Assembly (NCBI GenBank): GCA_937969495.1
Contig: CALBVY010000047.1
Coordinates: 1-51,932, forward strand
DNA: 51,932 bases
Reading direction: 5' to 3'
Origin: an uncultured Verrucomicrobiales bacterium
Lineage (GTDB): Bacteria; Verrucomicrobiota; Verrucomicrobiia; Verrucomicrobiales; Akkermansiaceae
The notes below the pieces were generated by a model. It did not search any database and was not told where the DNA came from. It saw nothing but the letters and a program-made list of their open reading frames with translations. The position numbers were made by a program, and so were the translations under genes. Shown here piece after piece: positions 1 through 8,528 of this stretch (positions are counted from its first letter, which is position 1; each line of letters begins with the position of its first letter).

Positions 1-11
1 TTAAACCCCAG

Positions 12-46
12 AAAAAAGACCGCCATACCTTGTGGGAATGGCGGTC
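12..46 (-). terminator. Intrinsic terminator of tRNA-Pro
   Basis: On the reverse strand a perfect 9-bp stem (GACCGCCAT / ATGGCGGTC) is followed directly by six T residues. It starts a few bases after the encoded CCA end of the tRNA-Pro gene, as expected for a monocistronic tRNA transcript. Confidence 0.9.
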
Positions 47-52
47 ATAAAG

Positions 53-129
53 TGGTCGGGACTACAGGATTCGAACCTGCGACCTCTTCACCCCCAGCGA
101 AGCGCGCTACCAAACTGCGCCAAGTCCCG
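53..129 (-). tRNA. tRNA-Pro (anticodon GGG)
   Basis: The reverse strand folds as a full cloverleaf. The acceptor arms are CGGGACT and AGTCCCG, the anticodon stem is CTTCG/TGAAG with loop CTGGGGG (anticodon GGG), and the T arm carries the GTTCGAAT-type loop. The 3' CCA is encoded in the DNA. It reads CCC and CCU proline codons. An intrinsic terminator follows immediately. A reverse-strand promoter must lie in 130-227, but I see no clear -35/-10 pair there. Confidence 0.95.
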
Positions 130-227
130 GTCATTATTATCCAGCGGAATGAACGCCCACTGAACAGGGCGCGCAATAAACCTGATGAGTTCAGGGTCTA
201 CCTTATTAATAGAATGCACAAGCAATC

Positions 228-275
228 AAAAAACGCCCTCCAACTTGGTTACACACAAAAACCAAGTGGAAGACG
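228..275 (-). terminator. Intrinsic terminator of the PEP-CTERM gene
   Basis: On the reverse strand a stem of about 16 bp with one bulged T and a few G-T pairs closes on a loop of about 9 nt and is followed immediately by TTTTTT. It lies about 50 bp past the stop codon of the PEP-CTERM protein gene, so it should end that transcript and insulate tRNA-Pro. Confidence 0.8.
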
Positions 276-323
276 CTATTGATTCCCCCCTTAACCAGAC
301 ATAGGGGAATGAAATCCGTGCAA

Positions 324-1013
324 CTATACTCTGCGGCGACGCAGGAAACACATCACAGCACCTAAAGCTATCAGCGCGGAACTTGACGGCTCAGGCACGG
401 CATCGACTAGGGCTGGTCGGAAGTTCACGTTATCTGTATAAGATGATGATGCTAACTCGATGTTTCCAGAGGTTGAGAACAAGGCAAATCCATGATTGCT
501 ACTACCATCGTTAATCCACCCATTCACCTCATCGGTGACATCCACATACTCAGTGCCTTGGTTGGTAAAATTAACGGTTCCTACCACGGGTACTAAGCCA
601 TTTTGCACATAGGTATCATACCATGTTTGTTTGTTAGCCGCGCTACTATAATCGGAGAAAGATGCTCCAAGTGCTACGATTTGCACCACGGCACTCCCTG
701 TAGTTGATGCCGAAGAAATGGGCGGCCCTCCAACAGTTGGAGTGGAGGTAATATATTCCACAGCACTCAGACTGAGGTATTTATCTCCTGAGGTGTTCAA
801 ACCACTCACATCAAAGCTAACAATACCAAAGTTGAAGTGATATGTAGGGGATCCTTGTAAGGATTGACCTAGAGTGATTTGTGGATCAAATGCATTATTG
901 GTTCCAAAAGTAATGTAGCTATCGGTGTCAAAATCGGGGGTGGCAATAATCGTCGCATTAGCAATCATGCACAAGCTCCCTCCGGCAATTATTGTTAGAA
1001 ATATCTTTTTCAT
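324..1013 (-). CDS. PEP-CTERM sorting domain protein
   Basis: A 229-residue secreted protein of unknown specific role. It has an N-terminal signal peptide (residues 1-20, MKKIFLTIIAGGSLCMIANA) and a beta-rich middle with features of DNRLRE-type or carbohydrate-binding-like domains, for example a D-V-T-x-x-V-N-G-W-I-N-D stretch near residues 160-170. The C-terminus is a classic PEP-CTERM signal: VPEPSS near residue 206, a hydrophobic helix, then RRRRV. In bacteria with exosortase such tails direct proteins through the inner membrane and are removed, usually for surface or matrix display. No exosortase gene is in the window. The gene is monocistronic, ends at a strong terminator and diverges from the TonB receptor gene. 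The domain assignment of the middle part is uncertain; the sorting tail is clear. Confidence 0.85.
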   Translation of the reverse strand: MKKIFLTIIAGGSLCMIANATIIATPDFDTDSYITFGTNNAFDPQITLGQSLQGSPTYHFNFGIVSFDVSGLNTSGDKYLSLSAVEYITSTPTVGGPPISSASTTGSAVVQIVALGASFSDYSSAANKQTWYDTYVQNGLVPVVGTVNFTNQGTEYVDVTDEVNGWINDGSSNHGFALFSTSGNIELASSSYTDNVNFRPALVDAVPEPSSSALIALGAVMCFLRRRRV

Positions 1014-1222
1014 TCTATCTATTTTTTGTAATTAAGTTAATGGGTCATGAGCGCTCGTGTGTGCCCGCTGACATGGAGAAACTTACTATCATATAATTTC
1101 TCTCGCTAACGCAGCCTTGTCATTGATTGGCGGTGTCCTGCAAAAGCCCCGCAGCAAACAAAAGCTAATCAATGTCAATGCATCGATAGCACTCTATGCA
1201 GACTTTGTGGATAATCTTCAGC

Positions 1223-3472
1223 ATGTTTAAAAAGAACGGCTTAGCTCTCTCATCGTTTCTCATAATGTGCCATCCAGCATCATCAGAGGAAACCAATGCA
1301 GATGCTTTGAAAAATTTACCAGAAACCTACATCACCGCTACTAAGAACCCCACGACTTGGCTTCTCACCCCTGGTTCAGGTATTCAGCTAGCGCGTGACT
1401 CTTTTATTCAGCGCGGCGGTTCTGATTTGGGTGATGTCGCAAGATATGATCCCACGATTTCTGCTCCATTTAACTTTGCGAGTTCAGACGGCACCTTTGG
1501 CTATGGGCAGACTGGTTACAGCGGCTACAATATCCGTGGTATTGAAGGAAATAGAATCCTCTTACTTGTAGACGGCATTAGGCAGCCAGAGCAATTTATC
1601 TCTACATCCTTTACGCAAGATGAGGGCTCAGAGGGCGGCGCGGGGCGTGATTATTATGACCCTGCTATGTTCGAAACCACAGAAATACTCAAAGGCTCCG
1701 CGAGCGCGCTCTACGGTAGTGATGCTCTAGGTGGCGTAGTAGCTTTCCGCACACCTGATCCAGATGACTTCCTCCAAAATAGTGATAATAACTACGCTGG
1801 CATGTTACGCGGACAGCACTTCAGTCATAACGATAGCTTTGCTAAACAGGCATTCTACGCCTTTCGTCAGAATGATTTCTCCATGCTATTAGGATATGCT
1901 GGACGTACCGGACATGAGACCGAAAACAATGGCCATACAGCGCCTAACCCATCCACATTCAACAGCGATAACTATTTACTGAAGTTAGACTGGGAAGCCA
2001 ACTCTGAGCATCGCTTTGGCTTTACTTACGAATATTTTAAACGCGAACGGGATCTTGAAATACTGAGCGCGACGGGTTTCATTAATATATTCGACAAGAA
2101 AATTCTCAACTGGGAAACACAACAGCGTAGCCGCTACAGCCTTAGCTGGGATTACACCCCCCCATCCTCTCCGTGGTATGATTCCATTGAATCGTTATTC
2201 TATTTCCAGAACACAGAGAACAATAGCAGTAATCACAGCGAATCCACTTTTGGTAGAATAAGAGATCAGGACATCTCTTTCACTACACGCAGCACGGGAT
2301 TACAGTCTAACTTGCGTAAGGATCTGGGAAAACACCAGCTCACCTACGGATTAGATTTCTCTCTGAGTACAAGTGAAAATAGATTTTTCCGTGAAGACAA
2401 TGGCCTACTCCCCCCCTTGGCCAACCTTGTTTCCTTTGCCCCCTCAGAAACATTGCGAGGAGCTTTATTCTTACAGGATCAATTTTCCCCCTCAGAGGAT
2501 AGCCCATGGATCATCATAGGAGGTCTACGTCTGGATTATTATCAAATCTCCCCCAACCTAACAGATGAATACCTTGAGCGTATCAATAAAATCAATCTTA
2601 GCACCTCTCAAATTCTACCTGCGGAGGATCATGAGATACTGACGATCACACCTAAGTTAGAAGTCATTTATAAGCTTAATGAAGAAACTTCTGTCTACGC
2701 GCAATATTCTCGGGGTATCAGAAACCCCACCGCCGAAGAAATCTCTATGATTTTCGACCACCCAACATCCAACGGGAACCCCGCAGGTAACATCACAATA
2801 CCAAATACCTCACTAGAAGAGGAAAAAAGCCATGCGTTTGAGCTAGGATACAAACACCAAAGTAACCACAAACGACTGCATGCCACTGCATTCTACACAC
2901 ACTATTCAAACTTCATCGAAAACGCTGTAGATACCGGTGAAGATAGCTATGACGGTAAGGACATCCTTACTACGATGAATCGAGGGCGTGTGGATATTTA
3001 TGGCTTTGAAGTTGGTAGCTCATGGCAGCTTGGGCATTATCAAAATGCTCTTGATGGATTTGAAGTTGGATTTTCCACAGGCCGCACTTGGGGCATAGAT
3101 CGAGAGGAAGATAAATGGCTTAATTCCATTGAACCATGGAAATCCGTGGCATGGCTTGGCTACACATCACCAGAAGAAACTGCAGGAGTCCGCCTCACAG
3201 GAACCTATGTAGGATCGGTCAAACACATAGATGACAGTAATGGTGAATTATTCCTCCCCCCCTCTTACTTCTCTCTCGATGTCAGTGGTTTCTGGAAAAT
3301 CAACGACAACCTAACTCTTCAAGCCGGGATCAACAATATCCTTGATGAGCAATACTGGCAATGGAGCAGCACTCGCCGCAATGGTGGGCACTCAAGTAAC
3401 GCCTCCAGTGTGGATGACCGTAACACCGCACCTGGAATGAACGGATTTATATCACTCACTTATCAATTCTAA
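1223..3472 (+). CDS. TonB-dependent outer-membrane receptor (heme/transferrin type)
   Basis: About 749 residues, a TonB-dependent outer-membrane transporter that most resembles the hemoglobin/transferrin/lactoferrin receptor group. I place the start at ATG 1223 (MFKKNG...), because this gives a normal signal peptide ending near the SSEE segment; an in-frame ATG at 1196 would add nine residues. The plug domain holds the NIRGIEGNRILLLVDGIRQ segment and the EILKGSASALYGSDALGGVV segment. The barrel has degenerate FRAP/NPNL-like boxes (RGIRNP...PNTSLEEEKS) with a histidine between them, where heme receptors often keep a functional His. It ends in Phe, the usual barrel signature. It is followed after about 90 bp by a DUF6607 gene and then a convergent AraC regulator, which suggests an iron or heme uptake unit. 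The substrate is inferred. Confidence 0.92.
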   Translation: MFKKNGLALSSFLIMCHPASSEETNADALKNLPETYITATKNPTTWLLTPGSGIQLARDSFIQRGGSDLGDVARYDPTISAPFNFASSDGTFGYGQTGYSGYNIRGIEGNRILLLVDGIRQPEQFISTSFTQDEGSEGGAGRDYYDPAMFETTEILKGSASALYGSDALGGVVAFRTPDPDDFLQNSDNNYAGMLRGQHFSHNDSFAKQAFYAFRQNDFSMLLGYAGRTGHETENNGHTAPNPSTFNSDNYLLKLDWEANSEHRFGFTYEYFKRERDLEILSATGFINIFDKKILNWETQQRSRYSLSWDYTPPSSPWYDSIESLFYFQNTENNSSNHSESTFGRIRDQDISFTTRSTGLQSNLRKDLGKHQLTYGLDFSLSTSENRFFREDNGLLPPLANLVSFAPSETLRGALFLQDQFSPSEDSPWIIIGGLRLDYYQISPNLTDEYLERINKINLSTSQILPAEDHEILTITPKLEVIYKLNEETSVYAQYSRGIRNPTAEEISMIFDHPTSNGNPAGNITIPNTSLEEEKSHAFELGYKHQSNHKRLHATAFYTHYSNFIENAVDTGEDSYDGKDILTTMNRGRVDIYGFEVGSSWQLGHYQNALDGFEVGFSTGRTWGIDREEDKWLNSIEPWKSVAWLGYTSPEETAGVRLTGTYVGSVKHIDDSNGELFLPPSYFSLDVSGFWKINDNLTLQAGINNILDEQYWQWSSTRRNGGHSSNASSVDDRNTAPGMNGFISLTYQF

Positions 3473-3562
3473 TATCATCATCTAACCATGACAATTCACC
3501 GCTATATTTATGCAATCAACCAGCAGCAGCCTGACATCAAGAGATCTATATAAACGCCTGTT

Positions 3563-4540
3563 ATGATGAAAAACAAATCCATTCTCTCTCTCCTATCTAT
3601 TTTAGGTATAGCAACACTCTCATGCCCTCTGGGCTACGCGGATGAACCTCAATCTCCCTCTTCTGAAGAGTTAGCCACATTCAAAAAAGACCGTGCAGCC
3701 ATCCTTGCGATGGTGGGTGAATTTAAGGTTTCATTCAAGTTTCACGAAACTTATGGCATCAAGGATGATTACAAACTCAAGGAAAAGATCTACAATGAAA
3801 CGGCCCACGAGATCGTCAAAGTAGTGGAGGATACAGAAAACAGAATCGTTCTTCAGCATCTACTCTTAGTTGATCACGGACTGGAGGAAATGGTAGTCAA
3901 ACACTGGGGACAAGTCTGGACATTTGAAGATACCGAAGTCCTCGAATACCAAGGTGGCACAACATGGAAAAAACGTCAGATCACCCCTACCGAAGCGAAA
4001 GGCACATGGACTCAGTATGTCACCCAGACAGATGACAGCCCGCGCTATGAAAGCCAGGGCACATGGAATCACGATGGCGGCTCTAGCATCTGGATATCGC
4101 AGGAAACACCACGCCCCTTACCTCGCCGCGAATATAAAAAACGTAAAGATTACGATGTCCTCATGGGGATCAACACCCACGCCATCTCAGCCAATGGCTG
4201 GATCCATGCACAGGCTAACAGAAAGCTCGTAAAGCGAGATGGGAAAATGGAATACCTCTGTGCCGAGCGTGGGTATAATACCTACGAGCGTATTGAGAGC
4301 CACGATTTTTCCGCCGTTCATAAGTACTGGGAATCCACCGCTCCTTTCTGGAGTAACATGCGTACATTTTGGAACGGACAGATTAAGAAGTCTGATACAC
4401 TGAGTTATCATAGTAAGATCAAATCAAAAAGCCTCGGTAAAACAATCCGCAGCCTCGCCCCCAGCAAAGATAAAAAATCCACTGCTACTCTCGAAGAAAT
4501 CACCACCGCCGTAGAGCCCTTTGTGCATCAAAAATCGTAG
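3563..4540 (+). CDS. DUF6607 family secreted protein
   Basis: 325 residues with a signal peptide (ADEPQ after a hydrophobic stretch ending near residue 27), so probably periplasmic. The body is rich in aromatic and charged residues, with conserved-looking blocks such as DRAAILAMVGEFKVSFKFHET, a WNHDGG segment and RPLPRREYKKRKDYDVL. These match what I remember of the DUF6607 family, whose biochemical role is not known. It sits 90 bp after the TonB receptor in the same direction and shares a terminator at 4591. The position suggests it helps the receptor handle its ligand (binding, release or sensing), but that is inference only. No catalytic motif is obvious. Confidence 0.8.
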   Translation: MMKNKSILSLLSILGIATLSCPLGYADEPQSPSSEELATFKKDRAAILAMVGEFKVSFKFHETYGIKDDYKLKEKIYNETAHEIVKVVEDTENRIVLQHLLLVDHGLEEMVVKHWGQVWTFEDTEVLEYQGGTTWKKRQITPTEAKGTWTQYVTQTDDSPRYESQGTWNHDGGSSIWISQETPRPLPRREYKKRKDYDVLMGINTHAISANGWIHAQANRKLVKRDGKMEYLCAERGYNTYERIESHDFSAVHKYWESTAPFWSNMRTFWNGQIKKSDTLSYHSKIKSKSLGKTIRSLAPSKDKKSTATLEEITTAVEPFVHQKS

Positions 4541-4590
4541 CAATTTTAACCCAGAGCATCACCTAGGTTAAAACCCTGCCACACCAATAA

Positions 4591-4626
4591 ACGAGGCCTG
4601 CTTTGCGTGTAGGTCTCGTTTTTTAT
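4591..4626 (+). terminator. Intrinsic terminator after DUF6607
   Basis: A GC-rich stem (ACGAGGCCTGC with GTAGGTCTCGT, two G-T pairs) around a short loop is followed by TTTTTT. It ends the receptor-DUF6607 transcript and overlaps the stop codon of the convergent AraC-family gene. Confidence 0.85.
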
Positions 4627-5522
4627 CGTTCTGTCACCAGATACTCAGAGGGTTTCATCCCTTTCTCTATCGTAAACGCTTTGGTAAAGTGGCTGAGACT
4701 ATTATACCCTACCTCAAAGGCTGCTTCCGTGACATTAAACCTCCCAGAGTCCATGAGCTCCGCCGCTTTTTCTACCCGCAACGCACGTAGCTGCTGGGAG
4801 ATTGTTTTCCCTACTTCTTTGGAAAAAAGACGGCTCAGATAATGCGGCGCACAGCCTACATGAGAAGCTAATTTTTTAAGATCTAACGATTCCTCAAGAT
4901 TCGTCTCTAACCACTGATTCACCTGATCAACACGTTCGTTAAGCACTCTTTTCCGACTTAAGCAAAATGGCTCACCTACAGCTGTATTATGAATATCCAC
5001 AGGCCGGAATAGATGCAGCGCAATAATTTCTGTCACCTTCGCCACATACCAAAACCCTAGCGCATCCCCTTCCACGGGCGGATCAGCCAGCTGATGAGCC
5101 ATATTTTTCTCAGCCAGAGTCATGGATCTAATATGCCCCACTGGTTTACTCTCATCTACCTCCGCACTGACAGATTCCCAAAGAGCGGTGAAGATACTCT
5201 GCCTCCTGTCACCAAGAGTTTTTTTCAGCCAATCTGCCTTGATGGATAGAATGATAAACTCATGACTCCCACTACCAGCCAAACGCGAGGCTGTGATAGC
5301 CTGACGGGGAAAACACATCGCAATCGTCGAGTCAGAAAGACCTATTCTCGTGCGCTCACCCATGATGATCCCCTGTCCACTGAGATTAAAAATAAGGTGT
5401 AGTTTCTGAGGTGACAGGAGCTGACTACAATCCAGAGCCCCTTCCTTCAAGCCATACCAGCTCATCGACCAGCCTTCCTCGGCCTGATCAATCCACAAAT
5501 TTTCGTGTTCCAAGAAAGCCAC
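4623..5522 (-). CDS. AraC-family transcriptional regulator (PchR-like)
   Basis: 299 residues. The C-terminal ~100 residues form two helix-turn-helix units typical of AraC/XylS proteins (SLDLKKLASHVGCAPHYLSR and FNVTEAAFEVGYNSLSHFTK, then the GMKPSEY end). The N-terminal ~200 residues are a ligand-sensing domain similar in layout to PchR-type regulators, which respond to ferric siderophores. The start is a GTG at 5522; no better ATG is in frame. It is convergent with the receptor/DUF6607 pair and is probably its regulator. Its ligand cannot be told from the sequence. Confidence 0.88.
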   Translation of the reverse strand: MAFLEHENLWIDQAEEGWSMSWYGLKEGALDCSQLLSPQKLHLIFNLSGQGIIMGERTRIGLSDSTIAMCFPRQAITASRLAGSGSHEFIILSIKADWLKKTLGDRRQSIFTALWESVSAEVDESKPVGHIRSMTLAEKNMAHQLADPPVEGDALGFWYVAKVTEIIALHLFRPVDIHNTAVGEPFCLSRKRVLNERVDQVNQWLETNLEESLDLKKLASHVGCAPHYLSRLFSKEVGKTISQQLRALRVEKAAELMDSGRFNVTEAAFEVGYNSLSHFTKAFTIEKGMKPSEYLVTER

Positions 5523-5571
5523 ACAGCCTTTTAATGAAAATGAGTCTCAATAGCAATTAAAACTTGCGCGA

Positions 5572-5778
5572 GTGGGAAAAGACCGTAGTCTTAAAGGCAG
5601 TAAGAAACACCCCATTAATATGCAAATTAACAACAATAACCTAAGAGTCAATAAGCGCAGTCTTCCAGAATCCACCATGGCGCGGATCGCCAAGATCAAG
5701 GAGTTATTTAAAAACGCCCGCACTATGGCGGAGAAACAAGCCATCGCTAAGATGCTGTCAAAGCAATCTGCGATCTAG
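5572..5778 (+). CDS. Small basic hypothetical protein
   Basis: An ORF of 68 codons from a GTG at 5572, or 52 codons from the ATG at 5620, which I think is more likely. The product is Lys/Arg-rich. Its C-terminal half is a likely amphipathic helix pair with the pattern ARIAKIKELFKNARTMAEKQ then AIAKMLSKQSAI. I recognise no family. It lies between the divergent AraC gene and the convergent 3' end of rnpB, in a gap with no better reading. Codon use looks natural, and the strand and frame are not the shadow of a known gene. Whether it is expressed is uncertain. Confidence 0.45.
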   Translation: MGKDRSLKGSKKHPINMQINNNNLRVNKRSLPESTMARIAKIKELFKNARTMAEKQAIAKMLSKQSAI

Positions 5779-5804
5779 CACCTTGTAGCGATAATAAGAG
5801 GAAA

Positions 5805-6198
5805 TTGCCGCTCCCCTGTAAGCCGGATTCTGTCCACCTCACTTGCATGAGACTGTACGATCATTTATCTTACCCAGCCTAAGCTAGGAACCTTCCTTGC
5901 GGAATGGTGCAACTAATACCCGGAGATTCTGATCGGGCGGGCACCCTTCTCCTGTTGTGTCTTGCGCCGCGCGGGGTTTACCGTGCCTCCTCAGTTACCC
6001 TTGGAGCGGTGGGCTCTTACCCCACCTTTTCACCCTTACCATCCGGAGATGGCGGTTTATTTTCTGCTGCACTGTCCGTCCAGCTGGTTTGAATCAGCTG
6101 TCCCTCGTTATTCACGAGGCGCGCTGCCCTATGGCGTCCGGACTTTCCTCGATTTTACTAGAAAACTAACAAAACCGCGATCGTCCAGGGAGCGGCAA
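5805..6198 (-). ncRNA. rnpB: RNase P RNA, bacterial class A
   Basis: On the reverse strand the ends pair as the P1 helix (TTGCCGCTCCC with GGGAGCGGCAA). The hallmark conserved blocks are present: GAGGAAAGTCCGGAC near the 5' side, an internal AGGGTGAAA segment, and GGACAGAATCCGGCTTA near the 3' end. Together these identify the catalytic RNA of RNase P, which matures tRNA 5' ends. Its length of roughly 394 nt is normal for class A. The transcript runs away from argD; the region 6199-6300 must hold the promoters of both. Several forward ORFs here are only shadows of this RNA. Confidence 0.96.
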
Positions 6199-6301
6199 AG
6201 ACATTCTACGTAGAAAACTTCAGTTTCCAATCTCCAAATACGTGAAAAGTGCTGTAATCGGAACTTGGAATTTACAATTTAGAAATTAGAACAGCCGCAT
6301 A

Positions 6302-7537
6302 ATGTCTTACTTACTCCCCACTTATGCCAACTTCCCGCTCACCATCGTTCGCGGTAAGGGCGCTCGACTGTGGGATGATGAGGGGAAATCTTACCTCGAT
6401 TTCTGTTCTGGTATCGCCACGTGCAGTATTGGCCACTGTCACCCCGCACTCACTGAGGCGATCAGCACTCAAGCCGCTACTCTGATGCACTGCTCGAATT
6501 TGTATCTAACCGAGCAGAAACAGGACTTGGCGCAGATACTCGTGGAGGACTTTGTAAAAACACCAGGTAAGATATTTTTTGCCAACTCAGGTGCGGAGGC
6601 TAACGATGGCATGATCAAAACTGCTCGGCGTTTCGGACATGCCAAGCCTAACCAACACGGAACACCTCGCTATGAGGTGATCACATTCAGTAACTCCTTC
6701 CACGGCAGAACACTAGGCTCCATGGCTGCCACCGCGCAGCACAAAGTCCATGAGGGCTTTGACCCTCTACTCCCTGGCTTTTGCTATGTGCCCTTCAATG
6801 ACATTGAAGCGCTCAAAGCCGCGATCAATGACACCACAGTGGGCATTATGATCGAGCCGATCCAAGGTGAAGGCGGCGTCAATGAAGCCAGTGCTCATTT
6901 CCTCAAAAACATCGATGCCCTTTGTAAAGAACATGACCTTCTCCTCATGCTGGATGAAATTCAGTGCGGACTAGGGCGGACCGGCACCCGCAATGGCTGG
7001 CAATCTATCTACCCTGAACTCAAGCCTGACACCATCTCCTGGGCCAAGGGGCTGGGTGGAGGTTTTCCTGTGGCGTCTTTTTACGTCAGTGATCGCATCA
7101 TCGATCACACTGGCACCGAGCTATCATCCATTATGAGTGCTGGCTCTCACGGCTCCACGTATGGAGGAAATCCACTTGCATGTGCTGCGGCTCTTACTGT
7201 GCTTAAGGAAATCCAAACATCCGATTTGTTTGCTAACGTCACTGACCGAGAGCAGCAGATACACACCACAGTTAGAGCATGGGAAAACTCCGTCATTAAA
7301 AAAATCAAAGGCAAAGGACTCCTGTTAGGTATCGAGATCGAAGCAGACACCATAAAGCTCCCCCAAGGAGCCACCCCTGCCCTCCACCTCTGTAATCAAC
7401 TCATGGCCAACGGTCTCCTCACCGTACCAGCAGGCCCAGAGACACTACGCTTGCTTCCACCACTTAACGTTACCGAAGCAGAGGTAACAGAAGCACTTAA
7501 AATACTTAAAAAGACTCTCGATTCTCTCGTAGAATAA
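6302..7537 (+). CDS. argD: Acetylornithine aminotransferase
   Basis: 411 residues, a class III PLP-dependent aminotransferase. It converts N-acetylglutamate 5-semialdehyde and glutamate to N-acetylornithine in arginine synthesis. Visible features are the FCSGIATCSIGH start of the fold, FFANSGAEANDGMIKTAR (cofactor phosphate binding), the LDEIQCGLGRTG segment, and the SWAKGLGGGFP motif with the Schiff-base lysine at about residue 249, then GSHGSTYGGNPLACAA. Length is typical. It is followed after 34 bp by argF, which supports the arginine role over the related ornithine or GABA transaminases. Confidence 0.95.
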   Translation: MSYLLPTYANFPLTIVRGKGARLWDDEGKSYLDFCSGIATCSIGHCHPALTEAISTQAATLMHCSNLYLTEQKQDLAQILVEDFVKTPGKIFFANSGAEANDGMIKTARRFGHAKPNQHGTPRYEVITFSNSFHGRTLGSMAATAQHKVHEGFDPLLPGFCYVPFNDIEALKAAINDTTVGIMIEPIQGEGGVNEASAHFLKNIDALCKEHDLLLMLDEIQCGLGRTGTRNGWQSIYPELKPDTISWAKGLGGGFPVASFYVSDRIIDHTGTELSSIMSAGSHGSTYGGNPLACAAALTVLKEIQTSDLFANVTDREQQIHTTVRAWENSVIKKIKGKGLLLGIEIEADTIKLPQGATPALHLCNQLMANGLLTVPAGPETLRLLPPLNVTEAEVTEALKILKKTLDSLVE

Positions 7538-7571
7538 TCGATACTCCATCACTTACATTGAAATCATCGCC

Positions 7572-8504
7572 ATGACGCATCTACTTTCTATAGAAGAACT
7601 CTCCAAGGAACGCATTTGGAAAATAATCGACAAAGCCGTGTCGTTAAAAACCGAACGTAAACAAGGCCCCCATGAAGAACTCCCGCTCCAAGGTCAGACT
7701 TGGGCCTTGATGTTCTCAAAGTCATCCACCCGCACACGTGTCTCCTTTGAGGTAGGTATCCGCGAACTAGGAGGCTCTGTGATGTTTCTTTCATCCAATG
7801 ATATTCAGCTAGGCCGCGGAGAACCAATCAAAGATACTGCGAGAGTCTTAGGCCGTATGGTCCACGGCACAATTATCAGGACATTTGATCAACAAGACGT
7901 CATCGACTTTGCCCATTTCTCCGGTATCCCTACCATCAATGCTCTCACTGATGATGCGCACCCCTGCCAAATTCTAGCAGATCTTTTAACCATCCGTGAA
8001 CGTCTCGGCACCTGGGAGGGTAAAAAAGTAGCCTTTGTTGGTGACGGCTTTAATAACATGTCTCGCTCTTGGATGTGGGCAGCTAAAGAACTAGGCTTCG
8101 AGTTTACCATCGCAGCACCTCAGGGCTGCCTTCCCACTGAAAAGTATATCGAGAGACTCAATGCACCTAACGTAAGCATCACAACAGACCCCATAGAAGC
8201 GGTCAAAGATGCCGATGTCATCAATACCGATGTCTGGCTCTCCATGGGCGAAGAAGGCCAAACAGCTAAAGAAGCCCTCTTCAAAGACTATCAGGTAAAC
8301 TCCGAGCTCCTCAAACACGCGCACTCCGCACACATCGTCCTCCACTGTCTGCCAGCTTACCGAGGTAAAGAAATCACTAACGAGGTATTAGAAGCCCATG
8401 CCGATACAATTTTCCAGCAAGCCGAAAACAGGCTCCACGCACAAAAGGCCGTGCTCTGCCGCCTAGCAGCTCATGGACAAACGTTCCGTGGAATGTTTTC
8501 TTAA
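7572..8504 (+). CDS. argF: Ornithine carbamoyltransferase
   Basis: 310 residues. Forms citrulline from ornithine and carbamoyl phosphate in the cytoplasm. The carbamoyl phosphate loop SSTRTR lies at about residues 50-55, HPCQILADL near 135, the ornithine-side FVGDGFNN near 156, and the catalytic HCLPAYRG motif with its Cys near 259. Length fits the anabolic trimeric enzyme. It is the second gene of an argD-argF pair and is followed 24 bp later by the GH3 gene, so the three are probably co-transcribed. Confidence 0.96.
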   Translation: MTHLLSIEELSKERIWKIIDKAVSLKTERKQGPHEELPLQGQTWALMFSKSSTRTRVSFEVGIRELGGSVMFLSSNDIQLGRGEPIKDTARVLGRMVHGTIIRTFDQQDVIDFAHFSGIPTINALTDDAHPCQILADLLTIRERLGTWEGKKVAFVGDGFNNMSRSWMWAAKELGFEFTIAAPQGCLPTEKYIERLNAPNVSITTDPIEAVKDADVINTDVWLSMGEEGQTAKEALFKDYQVNSELLKHAHSAHIVLHCLPAYRGKEITNEVLEAHADTIFQQAENRLHAQKAVLCRLAAHGQTFRGMFS

Positions 8505-8528
8505 CACCTCTGTCATCCATCCAGAAAC

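Noticed and set aside
52-282. Forward ORF that crosses tRNA-Pro
   Set aside because: It starts inside the tRNA gene on the complementary strand and reads through the terminator of the PEP-CTERM gene.
5904-6213. Three forward ORFs of 62-83 codons
   Set aside because: They lie fully inside the RNase P RNA gene on the opposite strand and have no protein-like features.
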